Shown: piece by piece, positions 1 through 13,700 of the stretch
How the letters are laid out: each line of letters starts with the position of its first letter
Position numbering within the stretch: position 1 is the first letter of the stretch
Origin: Metopolophium dirhodum
Taxonomy: Eukaryota; Arthropoda; Insecta; Hemiptera; Aphididae
Reading direction: 5' to 3'
DNA length: 64,000 nt
Assembly: GCF_019925205.1 (NCBI RefSeq)
Contig: NC_083565.1
Coordinates: 19,248,241-19,312,240, forward strand
Notes under the pieces: model-generated
What the model was told of the DNA's origin: nothing
Database searches by the model: none
The model's input: only the letters and a program-made list of their open reading frames with translations
Translations under genes and position numbers: made by a program

Positions 1-347
1 TATCTTTAATATTAAAAATAAAAATAATTTAGTGCACTATTTAGAATTGTTAGGGCATTTTTACATTTTTTTAGAACATTAAAATCATCAATAATAATTA
101 TGATAATCAACCCAGAAAAAACCGGGGGGGGGGGCAACTGCCCCTACTTGCCCCCCTGCAGATGCCCTTGGTGGGTGACCTGCCATGCCATATTTAATTT
201 ACGAAAATTGTTGATCTTTGGTTTATTAGCTAGGTACCTATTACCTACCTACCTGGCTACCTACTATATTTAATGAAAACAATGCTGAATAAAATTATTA
301 TTCATTATTTTCTATGGATTTAGCTAATAATCTTATACAATTTTTAG
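1..347. other. Intronic or upstream sequence before first visible PP2A-A-like exon
   Basis: No exon is seen here. The stretch holds a G run near 125-134 followed by a C-rich segment, and TAGGTACCTA-type short repeats at about 230-265. The acceptor of the first visible exon lies at its right edge (AG at 346-347). It is probably an intron of the gene that continues to the right. Confidence 0.5.
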
Positions 348-3300
348 CTACCCTTAGAAGAATTGGCTGGTGCTAAACTTGGTGGTGTAAGAATGGCAGC
401 CATCAAATCATTGCAAACATTGGCTGATATAATGGAAGTAATCGATTTGGAAAACTATTTTATACCTTTTATTGCTAGTTTGACGATGAATGATAAATAT
501 ACTAAACGTTGTTCTGTTAGTCATCTTTTCACTACGGTGTATATGCGTGTCAGTCCAAAACATCAAAGTAAATTTATTTAATTTAATACTCAGTTAATGT
601 GAATTTTTTTATATTAAAATTGTTTTACTAAGGTGACTTAATGGACTATTATTGTTTCTTAAGTTTGGACGCGTTACCTTCTGTTCGTCAAAATGCAGCA
701 AATAATTTGGTTGATTTCAGCGAAGTTGTTCATATGTCAATTTTTGACAGTAAATTAACTCCACGTTTAGAACAATTTAGTTTTGACCAAAATGTAGGTA
801 ATTTTATCAAATTTCTGTACATTTAAATTAATATATTTTTATTTCTAGGAGCATGTTAGAATTTTGGCTTTATCAATAGCAATAACAATTTCAAAAAAAT
901 TTGATGTCTCTTACACTCAACAGATAATCCTTCCTATTGTATTGAATTCAATAAATGACCCTTCATGTGAAGTACGCTCAATTCTCATCAAGAATATTGC
1001 AAAGGTATTATTTTGGTATTTAATTTATTTTTGCATTAAATATTTAATAATGAACTACTTTTTAAATAGTTGCTTGTAATTGGTGTAAGTTGCTTAAAGC
1101 TTACTGAAAATATAATGAAAGTACTCATTTCATTAACTAAAGACCAACAAATAGAAGTTCGATTGCAGTCTGTCAGTGTTCTTTATGATTGTACCGTTGT
1201 CCTATATGAAAATTTGACTTACTTAGAAGCTACTAAATTGGTAACCAAATTTTTAATTCCAACTTTATGCAATTTAAGTCATGATTCTGATGTGAAATGT
1301 AAACTGGAGGTCCCAGCTGTTATGGCAAAATTTGGAAAAATAATGCCTAATGTAGTGTAAGTTGGTGTACATACATTTATATAATATTTTAATGTGGTAA
1401 TTATTGATTAACTATGATGGGTGTGCCAATGTTTATTTTTGAGGTTGTTTTTCATTTAAAATCAACCAAATTATAAAAAAAAATTTTAAATTTTAGGTAG
1501 GTATATCTTATTTTATTTTGAAATATTATTATTTATAACATGTTATTGTAAACAAATATTTTAAATTAACTCCATTATACATTTAAACAGCTAAAACATA
1601 AACAATTACTTATATAATATCGAGAAAAAATATACAATGGATTTAGGATGATTTTAACCACCAAAGGTCAAAACCATTTCTTAGAACGCCCAGTAAATTA
1701 TTTATAATTGGTAACAGTGAGTGGAACATGCCAAATGTATGTTAAGTGAATATGGGTTACACCAATACCCAATAAAATACTGAAGAATATCATAATATTA
1801 ATAGTGTTTGATCTATTGTATAATGTAATACAAAATATATACAATTATATAAATTATATAATTTATATGTAATACTGCAATTGGTTTTCATGTGAGATGT
1901 TAAAACAAGTGCCCGCAGTTTCACAGATGTACATGAATATTTAGATTGCTTATTTTTGCAAATTATTAATGTTTCTATATAATATATACCTACTAACTAT
2001 AGAGTTTTTATTTATAATTCGTAAATATATACATTTCCTTTAAATGAGTGATTGGAAAATTGTTATTGCTGCAAATTTATTATAATTCAATACAATACAC
2101 AATTATGTATCTGCTAAGTAGATACTTCTTTAAAACATGCAAGCTACCACTGCTTGACAAACTATGTATACGCCTATATATATTTCAGAATTAAAGATTA
2201 TTTTGTGGACTTGGTTAACAAATTACTTAAAGACAAAAATGTTGATGTAATATTTAATGTTGTGAAATATATGAAGGATATTTTAGGATCACAGTACAAT
2301 GTAAATATAATCATATAAATACAGTGTATTTAAAAATTTAATGTGATAGTAATTATATTTAGTTATTAAATATATTTATAAAGCACATTTTCTTTTTAAT
2401 ACTTATATTACCTAACATAGGTACTTTATTTTTAATATATATATTTTTTCTCTGCACATTGTAATATAAATATTATTCTACTGTATAGGTTCTTCAGTAC
2501 ATACCTACTCTAAACTTTAAATTCCTATCAATAATAAACTATAAATAGGTAATTCAATAATATTACCATAAGTAAATCAGTTAATTAAATTTTACATTGT
2601 ATTAAGAGAAAATATACATTAAGATAACATTTGTTTTAAAAATAATATATACATCTATGCTTTACAATATAATAAGCATATTTGTAAAGAGAAATAGTGC
2701 TTGATTTATTAAGTAAAGAAAAAGCCCTTGACATTAATGACATGTTTGCTTTAATAATTAAATATTTAGAAAATATAATTTTTTAACTAAAAAATTTTCT
2801 AAAAAAAGCTCACCCTGATCATTTTTTGTTATTAAAATGTTTATTTATATATTTAGAATTTGATAGTACTGCCAGAAGATCGATTAATATGTTGTTTGAA
2901 AGCACTTATTATAAATGATTCGTGGAAAATGCGAAACACTGGTGCAATTTATTTATATATATTGGCAATCCAAAAGGGTCTCAAATTTTTTGAAGACTAT
3001 TTAGAACAGTCGTTTTTAATACTGTTAACTGACACAAGTAAATATTATTTATTTATATTTTTTAAACATCAATATGATTACTTTTGTATAAAGCAATTTA
3101 ATATTTGTATAATACTTAATAGTTGATTAAAGTATTTGATTTTTTCCAGAATCATCTGTTCAGAAAACCGCATTGGATATATTTAAACTATTAGTTACAG
3201 AATTTGGAATGGATTGGGCTCAAAAATATATAGTGCCATACCTAACAAAACTATCTTACTCGAGAAATACTTATACCAAGATGGCATTTTTATCATTTGC

Positions 3301-4092
3301 TAAAGTATGTGCAACAATAATGTGTATACAATTTAGAGCATTGAACATTAATATGAGAGAGAATGCAGTGGAATAATGATTTGATGGATTCTTAATAACC
3401 GAATGTTCTATGATTAGATGTTAGCTATTAGATATTTCCTTAATATTAAAAAACTGATTTATATGATGGGTTCTTAAAAGTAAAGTTACTAAAACTTTGA
3501 ACTAATTGAATTATTAGAATATTTTTTAAATCTGTGATCAATTGATGTTAAACAAGCTATTTTCTCATGTTGTGTTCCATCAGTCTAAATGAAAATCCAA
3601 ATGTTCACTATGCTTTAGTCCAAACATTAAATGTAATGATGACCTCGATTTCGGAGTATGATTATATTTATAATTATTCCAATATGAAAAATCATTTTGT
3701 ATGGTTTATTATTATTCTACAGTAAAGATGATATTATATTAATTAATAAAATCAAAACTACAATAAAAATATTGATCACAGACATAAGTAATTATGTTAG
3801 TATATTGGCAATTGATATCTGGAATAAGCACTTTTATAAGTACCCATTCGGTCTTTATAATGTCATTATTTTGTTTAAGCTTATTTCAGTAAATTCAGTT
3901 TCTCAGGTACTCAGTGATATCACAAGACACGGTCATAGTTTTCAAAAAAGTATCCTCCAACATTATTCTCACTGCAATTTTTTCTTTTTAAATTATTATA
4001 GTCTTACATTATTTTGTTATGTATTTAAAAATATGTTGTTACCACATCCATTGTTTGTAATTAACAATATTTTGTTTGAAGTACAAACATAA
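348..4092 (+). CDS. Divergent PP2A scaffold subunit A (PR65)-like HEAT-repeat protein, 5' partial
   Basis: Exons 348-567, 633-793, 849-1004, 1070-1356, 2189-2300, 2857-3037, 3150-3321 (less certain end), 3584-3655 and 3723-4092 join in one open frame (577 codons including stop). The product is a chain of HEAT repeats. It aligns along PP2A-A from about residue 75: for example LPLEELAG, VRMAAIKSLQTLA, DPSCEVRS, and FGMDWAQKYIVP opposite the FGKEWAHATIIP segment of PR65. PR65 is the scaffold that joins the PP2A catalytic C and regulatory B subunits. Identity is low for a normally very conserved protein, so this is probably a diverged duplicate rather than the housekeeping gene. The C-terminus runs about 80 residues past the usual PR65 end. 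At 3520-3583 a PR65-like stretch (LNKLFSHVVFHQ) is readable but one base out of frame with the following exon, so either a frameshift exists or the exon was shortened by a new splice site. The N-terminus lies upstream of the window. Confidence 0.75.
1357..2188 (+). other. Intron of the PP2A-A-like gene
   Basis: The donor GTAAGT at 1357 and the acceptor TTTCAG ending at 2188 bound it. It is AT-rich and contains no recognisable coding or structured element. Confidence 0.7.
2301..2856 (+). other. Intron of the PP2A-A-like gene
   Basis: Bounded by GTAAAT at 2301 and an ATTTAG acceptor ending at 2856. AT-rich; nothing else is recognised. Confidence 0.7.
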
Positions 4093-4102
4093 ATTAAAAA
4101 CA

Positions 4103-4108
4103 AATAAA
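4103..4108 (+). terminator. Polyadenylation signal of the PP2A-A-like gene
   Basis: AATAAA lies 11 bases after the TAA stop at 4090-4092 and is the first signal after the open frame. The convergent aminopeptidase gene ends about 650 bases further right. Confidence 0.5.
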
Positions 4109-4656
4109 AAGGATATTATTTTTTTAATGTTGTGATAAATATTTATAAGCTTGTTTCATCTCATTGATTAATATTCTATAAAATTATAATACAAAAATAT
4201 AATTAAAACAAAGCAAATGTGATTTTAAACGGTTTTATTAATAAATTGATTTTTGGCAAGTTCAAATAAAATACTAATTTTAAGGTTAAATACGTAGATA
4301 TGTTAACTATTCATACGTATTAACCCTGTGAACACAAATGATTTTCAATAATTTTATAAGATTTTCAGTTTCAAAAAACCCTGAAGTTTAGTACTCAAAA
4401 TTTTACAAAGGACAAAAAAAATGTTTATGGTCATTAATAAAACAATAAAAGTTTAAAAGCATAATATTTTATGTATACACATTGGTAGAAATTTGAAAAG
4501 GTTAAATTAATTTTACAACTATTGGTTTGGGAAGCAAATTTAAATAATTAATGTATTAAATTAAGTATCAATGTATCATTTTAATGTTTTGTTTTCATAC
4601 TCAAAATATTTTAATCCTTTAAATTAAAAAATTGATTTGAAATAATTTATTTCAAA

Positions 4657-4662
4657 TTTATT
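4657..4662 (-). terminator. Polyadenylation signals of aminopeptidase N
   Basis: On the minus strand AATAAA occurs at 4657-4662 and again at 4646-4651, about 90-105 bases after the stop codon at 4752-4754. This is a normal spacing for an insect 3' UTR. Confidence 0.55.
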
Positions 4663-4751
4663 TTTTAAACTCATTTTTCTCATATCAGTCTTACGAATTT
4701 GCTTGGCTTAATACTTCAAAAATACACACTATGTTACACTGTAATCATTTT

Positions 4752-7700
4752 TCAGTTTTTAATGTTCTTTGTTTTTGAGTTTTTCACTAGCCAATCATAT
4801 ATTTGGGCCTCATTATTATTAACCCAATGCACATTGAGTTGTATCATTTCCAAACTTTGTTCCAAAGCTCTGGTTCCTGAACCAACATCTATATAACGGA
4901 AGAAATCAGATACTTCTTTGAAATCGTACTCAGTTGCAAAATGAGATGTAACCGCTGTAATTAGACCTCCCAATGTGAAAGTTCCATTTCCAAAAAGTGT
5001 TTGAAGATTATCCCAGTTAGCTTTCAGATGACGCCATGCCAGCAGCTGACCTTGTGATCCTTGTGAAGCCACCACGCCAAAAACCATTTTTACGTCCTGT
5101 GCTTTAACTTTTGTGCTGTCTAGTGTGGTTGACAGAAGTCTAAAAATTAAATTAAATGTAGATTGGAAATTTTTGTCTTAACAAAATATTAGACATATTA
5201 CTTTTGAAGTAACCAAGGATCATTAGAAGCACCAAGTACTGTAAGGAGTAATTGACGTTCGCTTGGAACACGACTTTGATTGTATTTATCCCAACAAAAA
5301 TTCCATTCTTTGACGTCTCCATATATGATACCTATTAACAAACATTTTTAATACTAAACACTAATGGAATATAAATCAATGATATTACCTGCCAAGTAAA
5401 TGACTTCTCTCAAGTTTGGTGGTACACGTTTGTTTTCATACATCCATTCCTCAAATCTATTTTTCGCTTCTTTTACCACATCTTCTATTCCATATATTAT
5501 AGCCGCAGACAAAATCTGTGATCGCATTAATCTGAAAATTTACATGTAAAACATTGAATTATAATAGGTTAGGTATAACGTTAGCTATACTTGTAGTTAT
5601 AATTATAATATAAAATAATTGTCTAGTGACACAGAATACAGACTATCAATAAATAGCATTACCGCACTTAGAAAATAAGTTTGTTCGGCAAAGTCAATTT
5701 AACTATGATATAAAATTATAATGCACGTATGATAGTTAAGTTCAAAGTCATCCCCACATTAATAACTAGCAATATTTCATTATATTTATTCCTTTTTTAA
5801 AAACGTTGAATGCAATGTTCAATTTTCCATTTTAAACAATTCTAAAACAATTCTGAGTGGAGCTTGGTTTAATTTATCTTCTCTCTCTTACATTTATATA
5901 TTATGTAATGTACAAAGCTATTGAAAAATGTTATTTAAAACCAATTTAAGAATTAAAGATTTTGAACATTTGTTGAATTGAGGAAAGAATATATTAAAAC
6001 CTATTGTGTTAGTGTGAAGCTACAAAATGTAATTAGATAAAAGAAATTTCATCATATAACATTATCATGATATAAGTAAGTAAGTAACTTAAAAAATCCA
6101 CAATTTTTCAAACTTTAAATCACAAAAAAAAAACTTCATAAGATTTTGAACTAATATGGCTACTGGTTATCGTCATATTACCTGTAAATTATGATTAATA
6201 ATCTTGTATTACCTACATTTTTTAGTTTTAAATCTTATATTATCTAAATATTAATATAATTTTTCGTTATGAGTTGAGTTATAACTTATAATAAGCTGTA
6301 TACAACAATTTAAAAGTATACCTACACAGTTTAACAATATATATTATATTATTAGACATTAATACATTATACATCGTTTTTGAACCTTTTTGAGTTAACA
6401 AAATAATCCCTTATATCTACAACCAGTGGTACATCCAGGGGGGTTACAACACGGGGGCCCACTGCTTCGAAAATTGTTAAATAATAACAAAATGTTCAGA
6501 TAATATTTGTCAAAAATTAATTTTAACCCCCCTGAAAAAAATTCTGGATATGCCACTGCTTACAACCTACCTAACTTTATGTACACGGTGCACCCATTGT
6601 AAATAATAATAAATACATACTTTTCCAAATGAGTTCCTTGGTCGTCCCATCCAACGGATCGAGCAACAGGTCCAAGAAGACTCTTCGTATAGTCCAAAAA
6701 CAGTTTGTATGGTGACGATTCTGATAAGAACTTGCTCCAGTTTTCAAAATGTTCGAGAGCTGTCGCCCATGGAACAAAATCTCTTTCTTTATACAAATAT
6801 TTGGACAGTTCTAAAGGGACAGTCACGTTGAGTATTCCCGCTCTACATAAAGTAAATATATCATCTATCAAAGAAGCCCTGTCTGCTGCACTGAACACCT
6901 CATGGTTTAATTGAAGTTGTCCAATTATTTCGTTCCATAACCCATCATCGTAATTAACACGGTAAAATCCTGACTGATTGACGTTGGCTTTCAACCACCG
7001 TACCTTCGGATCAACCTCGAATCTCACTGTAATTAAAAATGCAATAACGTTATTAATTAAAGGTTCAGGATTTCTATCACTAATAACCGATGATAAATGC
7101 TTCCAAAATTGTAATTATACGCATTAAAAATGTTATTGATTAGGAAATTAAATCTTTTTAACTTGAACATTTATCCATTGAATAACCCAGAATATATCTA
7201 CCTTTAAATTATGCCTTAATATAGACAAATCTTTAAAATAAAATGTCTTATTTAAATTTACTAACATTCAAACTTTTTGTACTTATTTGTAATTGTGCCT
7301 GTATTGGCTATGTTACAATTAATATTAATTCCTATGTTCAACCGATAGTAGAACCCAGGTTATAATAATAATATATTTATTATATAGGGTAGTCAGGGCA
7401 TATCCAGCAATTTTTTTCAGGAGGGGTAATAATTCATTTTTGACGAATTTTATCTGAAAATAATTTATTAATAATAACGTTGTTATCATTTAAACATTTT
7501 CGGAGGAGGTTAAAATCCCTTACCCCCTCCCCAGTATACGCCACTGAGGGTAGTAGGTACAGTCATAGAGTAAAAAATATTCACCGCACACCAACTATGT
7601 ATGCATGTAGTAGTATGTATAAATATATAATTAAATTAAAAATATATTTATATAGTTTACTACTAACCATCAGTCATGTTCATCCAGACAACTTCTTGTT

Positions 7701-10700
7701 CACGATAACTTGTAATGTCCGTGTAAAAACTCAGTGGTACGTACCACTTGTAATCGTACTGAGACGGTGCGGCTCGATTCTTTACCTTACTGGCGATTTC
7801 TGAGGTTAAAAGGAACCGACTTTGCATTGCCGTGAACGAGACCGCGTTGTTCGAAGACGAACTGTTTTCTCTGCTTATCTTGATCACCGGGAAACCCATC
7901 TGACAGGTCCATGTATCCATTATGTACTGAAAACGAAATCATTAAAAACGAAACAAAATCGGGCGACTGTCTAATCGCAGTGTAACATCATAGATTACAT
8001 GAAAATTATTTATTTATTTTCATTTAATCAATGGTAATATTATGATTCGCTTACTCTGACTTGTACAGTATTTTTAGCATGTAGGCTCAGCACGCTCCAC
8101 AGGTCTGTAGTATCTGCATTTCCGTACTTGTGTGTATTCAAGTAATCATTCAGTCCGCTCCTTAAGGTTTCCAGACCGAGAAATTTTTCTAACATGTATA
8201 AGATCGCTGCTCCCTGTATACAACGATTTTTTAAAATTAAAATACTATTTAAAAAATACATATACTATATAATTTACAATATATACTACGATATAAACGA
8301 GAATTACTTTGCTGTACGATATGGAATCGAATATGGCCTCGATTTCTACCGGATCGTGTACACTAACACTGATCGGATGCGAGGTCGACAACGCGTCGAG
8401 TTTCAATCCTTGCTGGGTCTTGTCCAACACGAACTGAGCCATCATCGACCACCCAGGCATCACGTGGTCAACTCCGCGGTATTCCAAGAAACTGGCGAAA
8501 CCTTCGTTCAGCCATAAGTCGTTCCACCAACACATCGTCACCAAGTTACCGAACCATTGGTGCGCCAATTCGTGGGCCACCACCACGGCCACCCACTGAT
8601 GGGCGACCGCTGAAGTTTCTTTCTCGTCGTAAAGTATTGAAGTCTCCCTGTACGTGATCAAGCCCCAATTTTCCATTGCTCCGGCGCCAAAATCCGGTAT
8701 GGCGATTAGGTCTATATATAAAGTAAGTTATAATATATTAGGTACCTATATACTTGTATTATAATCTGTGATTATTATAATCGTTTTTATAATATTAGGT
8801 TTACCTTGTTTCGGTAGTGGATACGGAACTCCGAAGAAATCCGAATAATGGTCCATGACTTTAGTGGCAGTACTCAGAGCGAACGAAGTCTGGGATAACA
8901 ATTCAGGCGGAGCGTAAACTCGCACAGCGACTCCTTGTAAGGTTTGCGCGTGTACGTATTGATAATCGCAAACAACAAATGCCACGAGGTAGGTACTCAT
9001 TTCTACAGACTCTTCAAAGTCGTCGCGCATCTATAAATCATAATAATAAATATTACTTATTGTTCGCCATACGCGTGATGATTATATAAAAAAAATAATA
9101 AATATATAACCCTACCAGTCCAACTCCCATGTACAGCCCGTCGTCCATGGACTCTTTGATCGGCATGTTGAACAGTGCTATGTGAAATCTGTTCCTCAAG
9201 ATCGACATCCGAAATTTAGCTTTGAACTGGGGCTCGTCGAAGCACGGAAACGCTGAACGAGCGTACGTCGGTTCGAAATGAGTCGTTGCCAAATATCTAA
9301 AATTATTGTTTACTGTATAGACAACGTTCGCTACCAACTCGCTTGTAAACTATAGAAACATTGACGTGCCAATTGATGAGGGGGCGTGGGGTGAGACTTG
9401 ATCCCCCCAAAATTATTTTCTACTACAAAATTCAATGAAATGCGACTTGTTCGTTTTATGTTTTTTGATTGATATATTATTTGCACTTAAGTCCGTCTAT
9501 CAACAGTAGGTAACTCACCTTCTTTCACCTTTGCTCGTTGTGTAACTACTTATGTAAAAACCTTCCAACTCTCTGCTCAACCGGGTCGTGTATTTTATAA
9601 TCAGCGTGTAATTGTGGTCGGCTGACAACGTTTCTTCAAACTCCAATAGTATTTGTTGGCCAGCAGAGTATTCCAACATTCTGGACACTTCGTAAATCTT
9701 TTCGTGATTGTCAGCATTCACTACACGCTGTTCGATTTAAAAAAAAAAAGTTAAAAATCAATCGGATAATCATGCATTGTTATTATTATTATACAAAAAA
9801 AGTAAAAACTCACTTTTTCAACTATGGTAAGATTTTTACTATGAAAGACTATGTAGTCAGAATCTCGAACGAGTCTGAAGTTAATTAATACTTGGCCTGA
9901 AAAACATAATCATCCACGTTATATACCTGTTACTAAATATAGCCATTTAGTTAAACCATATCGTTCATACCTTTTACATCTAAGCTGGTTAGATTTGGAT
10001 GTATTCTAATGTGGTAACTATAAGGTCTAGCAAATGTTGGCAAACGCACGTTGTTCCATGGAAATATGTCGCCGTTGGTAGCGATCGGTATAATTGATCG
10101 AGATCTATTGACTCCGTCATCGTCAGGTAAAAAGACTGGCTTTTCACCAATACACGGACAATCTAAAAAAAAAATCGTAAATAAAAAATGTATATGTGTT
10201 TGGTAATTTATTATTGGGTTTAATATAACATGTTGTCTTTGTATGTAGACTATTCAATTAAAAAAAATATAATAAAAAGGAACGAGATGAGGAGCCGCAA
10301 TAATAAGTGATTTGTATTTGTATTTGTACATATTCACTATCAAATATACTCTATAATACAGTTACCTACAATTGTTAACATACCCATATGAATATAAGGT
10401 ATAGGCATATCGCATATGTAGCTATTTAACAGCAGTACAGTAGAAAATTAATCTTTTTTATATGGTTTGTCGTCGAGTGCCCCATAAACATTGTCATACA
10501 GCCGGTTTGCGCCAAATCATAAATTGGTGGATTTTCTTTTCCGCCAAAAATCATACGATTCGCTTTTCCGCGATAACTTACAACATTTACATTTTAAAAT
10601 CATAATTGTAGGTCATGCAACATGTGTGTCGTGTGTATTGTATACCTATGTATTACACATATAATAACTGTTATTTCCTACATTTTTTTATCATTATACA

Positions 10701-13700
10701 TTTATACGGCTCACGGAAAAATAATTAACATAATATTTACGTAATTTTGACGAATTTTGTTGAAAGTTTAAACTTTATATAGTCCATAGGTAGGATTCTA
10801 AAAACAAAATTACTATTATATATTAAAATTTTTTTTTTTGTGGTAAGAACATGTTGCAATTATTATGAAGAACCTAAAACCTTGTATTCAATTTTTAATA
10901 TTTTTACTAATAGGTACACAAAAATTGTACCATTGTATCATACGTAAATTGAAAAAAATTTCTCTACCTATTGAATTTAGTTTTTATCTAATTAATAATT
11001 TGTCCTCCTATCTAATTGCTACAATCATTCAATATTATTCGAATGCTATCTTTATAAGTAGAGAAAAGATTTTAATGCATTAAAACCTAACCATATATCC
11101 GCCAAAAGTTTTAAATATTATGCATAACCATATGCACTAAAATATTCAAATATGAACTCAAAAATTAGCAAGACATTTGTTTTCAGAATATTTAATTAAA
11201 ATAATAAATTTAAAATTATGGAACGCTACTATATATACTTTTCAGTTTTCGTCTTTTCTTTAAAATGTCTGGTTTGTAGGTAATAGTATTAATCTATTAG
11301 TCTGCCGAATATGGTATTACATTATTACTAAGTATATATTTGATGATATTATTGTGAATAAAGTAATTTATATATAACCTATTTACGTGGAACCATGTTT
11401 TAAATTTTCAATCCTTAGCTATAAAAGTTGAACATTTTATAAATTTTTAACTACAAAATAATTATTAAATTTTATATTTAATACATTTTGTCAAAATTTT
11501 AACTGTAAATGCTTATAAAAAAAAATTGGGCATATGTATTTTTGATATTTTTCAACTGCTATTGTAAAAATATATCAGGAGCCTTGTATTAAATTTTCAC
11601 GCATTTTTACCCAACAAATAAAATTTTATTGACAATTATAGAAAATAAAACTAAAAAATTGTAAAACTGACAATGTCCGTACAAACAGCTCAAAAAAAGT
11701 CAAAATATTTTCAAATTTTTATGGTGTATAAGAAATGAACATATATACACATTCAGTGATATTTTTATTTATCTACAGTTATTCATTTTTGAATTACAAC
11801 AAAATAACAAAATCGCTACTTGAGAAATCAGGCGAATATATCCAATCTTGTAAAAATATGAACTTCAAACGCTCATAAAAATTTAATTTGATTTGCTTGT
11901 ACCAAGAAATTTTTTTTTGTTAATAAAGATAAACAATCTTATGAGGAATCTTGTATTACATTTTCTAATCTGAAATTTTAATTTTAATTAAATTATTAAA
12001 TACATTTCTAACTCAAAATAATTTGCACATTTTCGTGAATTTTACGTATTTTGTCAATATTTGAACTTTAAATGCTAATAAAAAAAAATTGTGACAATGG
12101 ATTTTAAATGTTTTTCATGTGCGTTTGAAACAATATACTAGGAGCCTTCTATTGAATTTTCAAGCTTTTTTTAACAAACAAATACAATTTTATTGATATT
12201 TATAGAAAACAAAACTAAAAATAATGGTAACTGCAAAAATGTCTACAAATCAAAATATTTTGAAAATTTTATCGCGTATAGAAAATGCTAATATAAACAT
12301 TCAGTCAAAATTGCATGTACCTTACGGTCATTTGTTTTAGAGTTGCACCAAAATCCAAAATCGATTTTCTCAAAAACAGATTTTGCATAAAAATACCCGT
12401 TTTTCGTTCGTTTTTCACGGTGCTTTTGAAAACTATTGGAAATTTTAAATTTTGACCTCCCGAATGCACTAACTATATTCACTTTCCCATCAAACAAGAT
12501 ACTGTAGAAGAAAATCGATGCAGTTTTACTGCCACAAACCATGATGACAGACACAAAAAAAAACACACATCATTGTAAAATCAATACATTCATCGCTCCG
12601 CTCAGATCTAAAATATAATATTTTTTTTCTATATTACAAAAGTATTTATTTCAAAAATGTCTAAAAAACAACAAAAAAACGCCGAAATATGCACTAAAAG
12701 ATGAAATGTTCAATTAAAATCGTAAAACAAATCTCTAAAATAAAAATAAAAATGGGTAAATGTTGATTTATGCTAAATATGCACCATAAAAGTTGCATAG
12801 TTCAAATCGTTATGTCATGAATATAAACATGCAAATGCATACAAATAACAAATCCACGGTCTACTTATAAGGTTTTTATACAGTGGAAAAGGGAAGTGTA
12901 TATGATTTAGCGGAAAAGGGAAAGGTATAATTTTGGTGGAAACTGGTAACTCCCATTACTAATGGCCAAGGGTCCATTAGTTTTACCTATGGGATTCTGA
13001 GCGGAGTGATGAATGTATTGTTTTCACAATAATGTGTGTGTTTTTTTTCTGTCTGTAAACATTTTTCTATACCTACTAAAAAAAATTCTTCGATTTTCAA
13101 CTTCAGTATTTTTTCTGGTGGGAAAGTGAACCTAGTTGGTACTTTTGTGGGATAAAAATCAAAAAGCGTTGGGAAAAATAAAAATTAAGGAAAAACCGGA
13201 ATTTTTACGCAAAACTAATATAACCGTAGATATTTGACAATTTCACGAAATATTTATGTTAGCATTTTCTGTACTCAATAAAATTTTCAAAATATTTCAA
13301 CTCTTTTTGAGCTATTTATAGGCATTTTAAATTAAATATTCTTTTTATTCTAAAAATGTCGATAAGATATTTTTTGCTCGGAGTCAGAACGCTTGACAAT
13401 TTAATGTAAGGTTCCCTATAAGTTGTTATTATAGCAATTTAAAAATGTTAAAGATACATAGGGATAATTTTTTTTTTTTTAGAAGCATTTTAATTCCAAA
13501 TGTTGATAAATTTCATCAAAATTACATAAATTTGCAAATAGTTTTGTGGTTAAAATAAATTAATTATTAGATATAATTATTGTAATCGTGTTTTGCCAGT
13601 TATACTTAAAGACCGTATTATTAAGAGGTAATATGCGTGTTGTACATATAATATATACGATGTACCGACGAAAAACAACAAATCGTTAAACTCAGACGAT

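Noticed and set aside
6577..6914. Extra open frames overlapping the APN exon 6621-7026
   Set aside because: They are other-frame shadows of the exon that encodes the ERAP1-like C-terminal domain.
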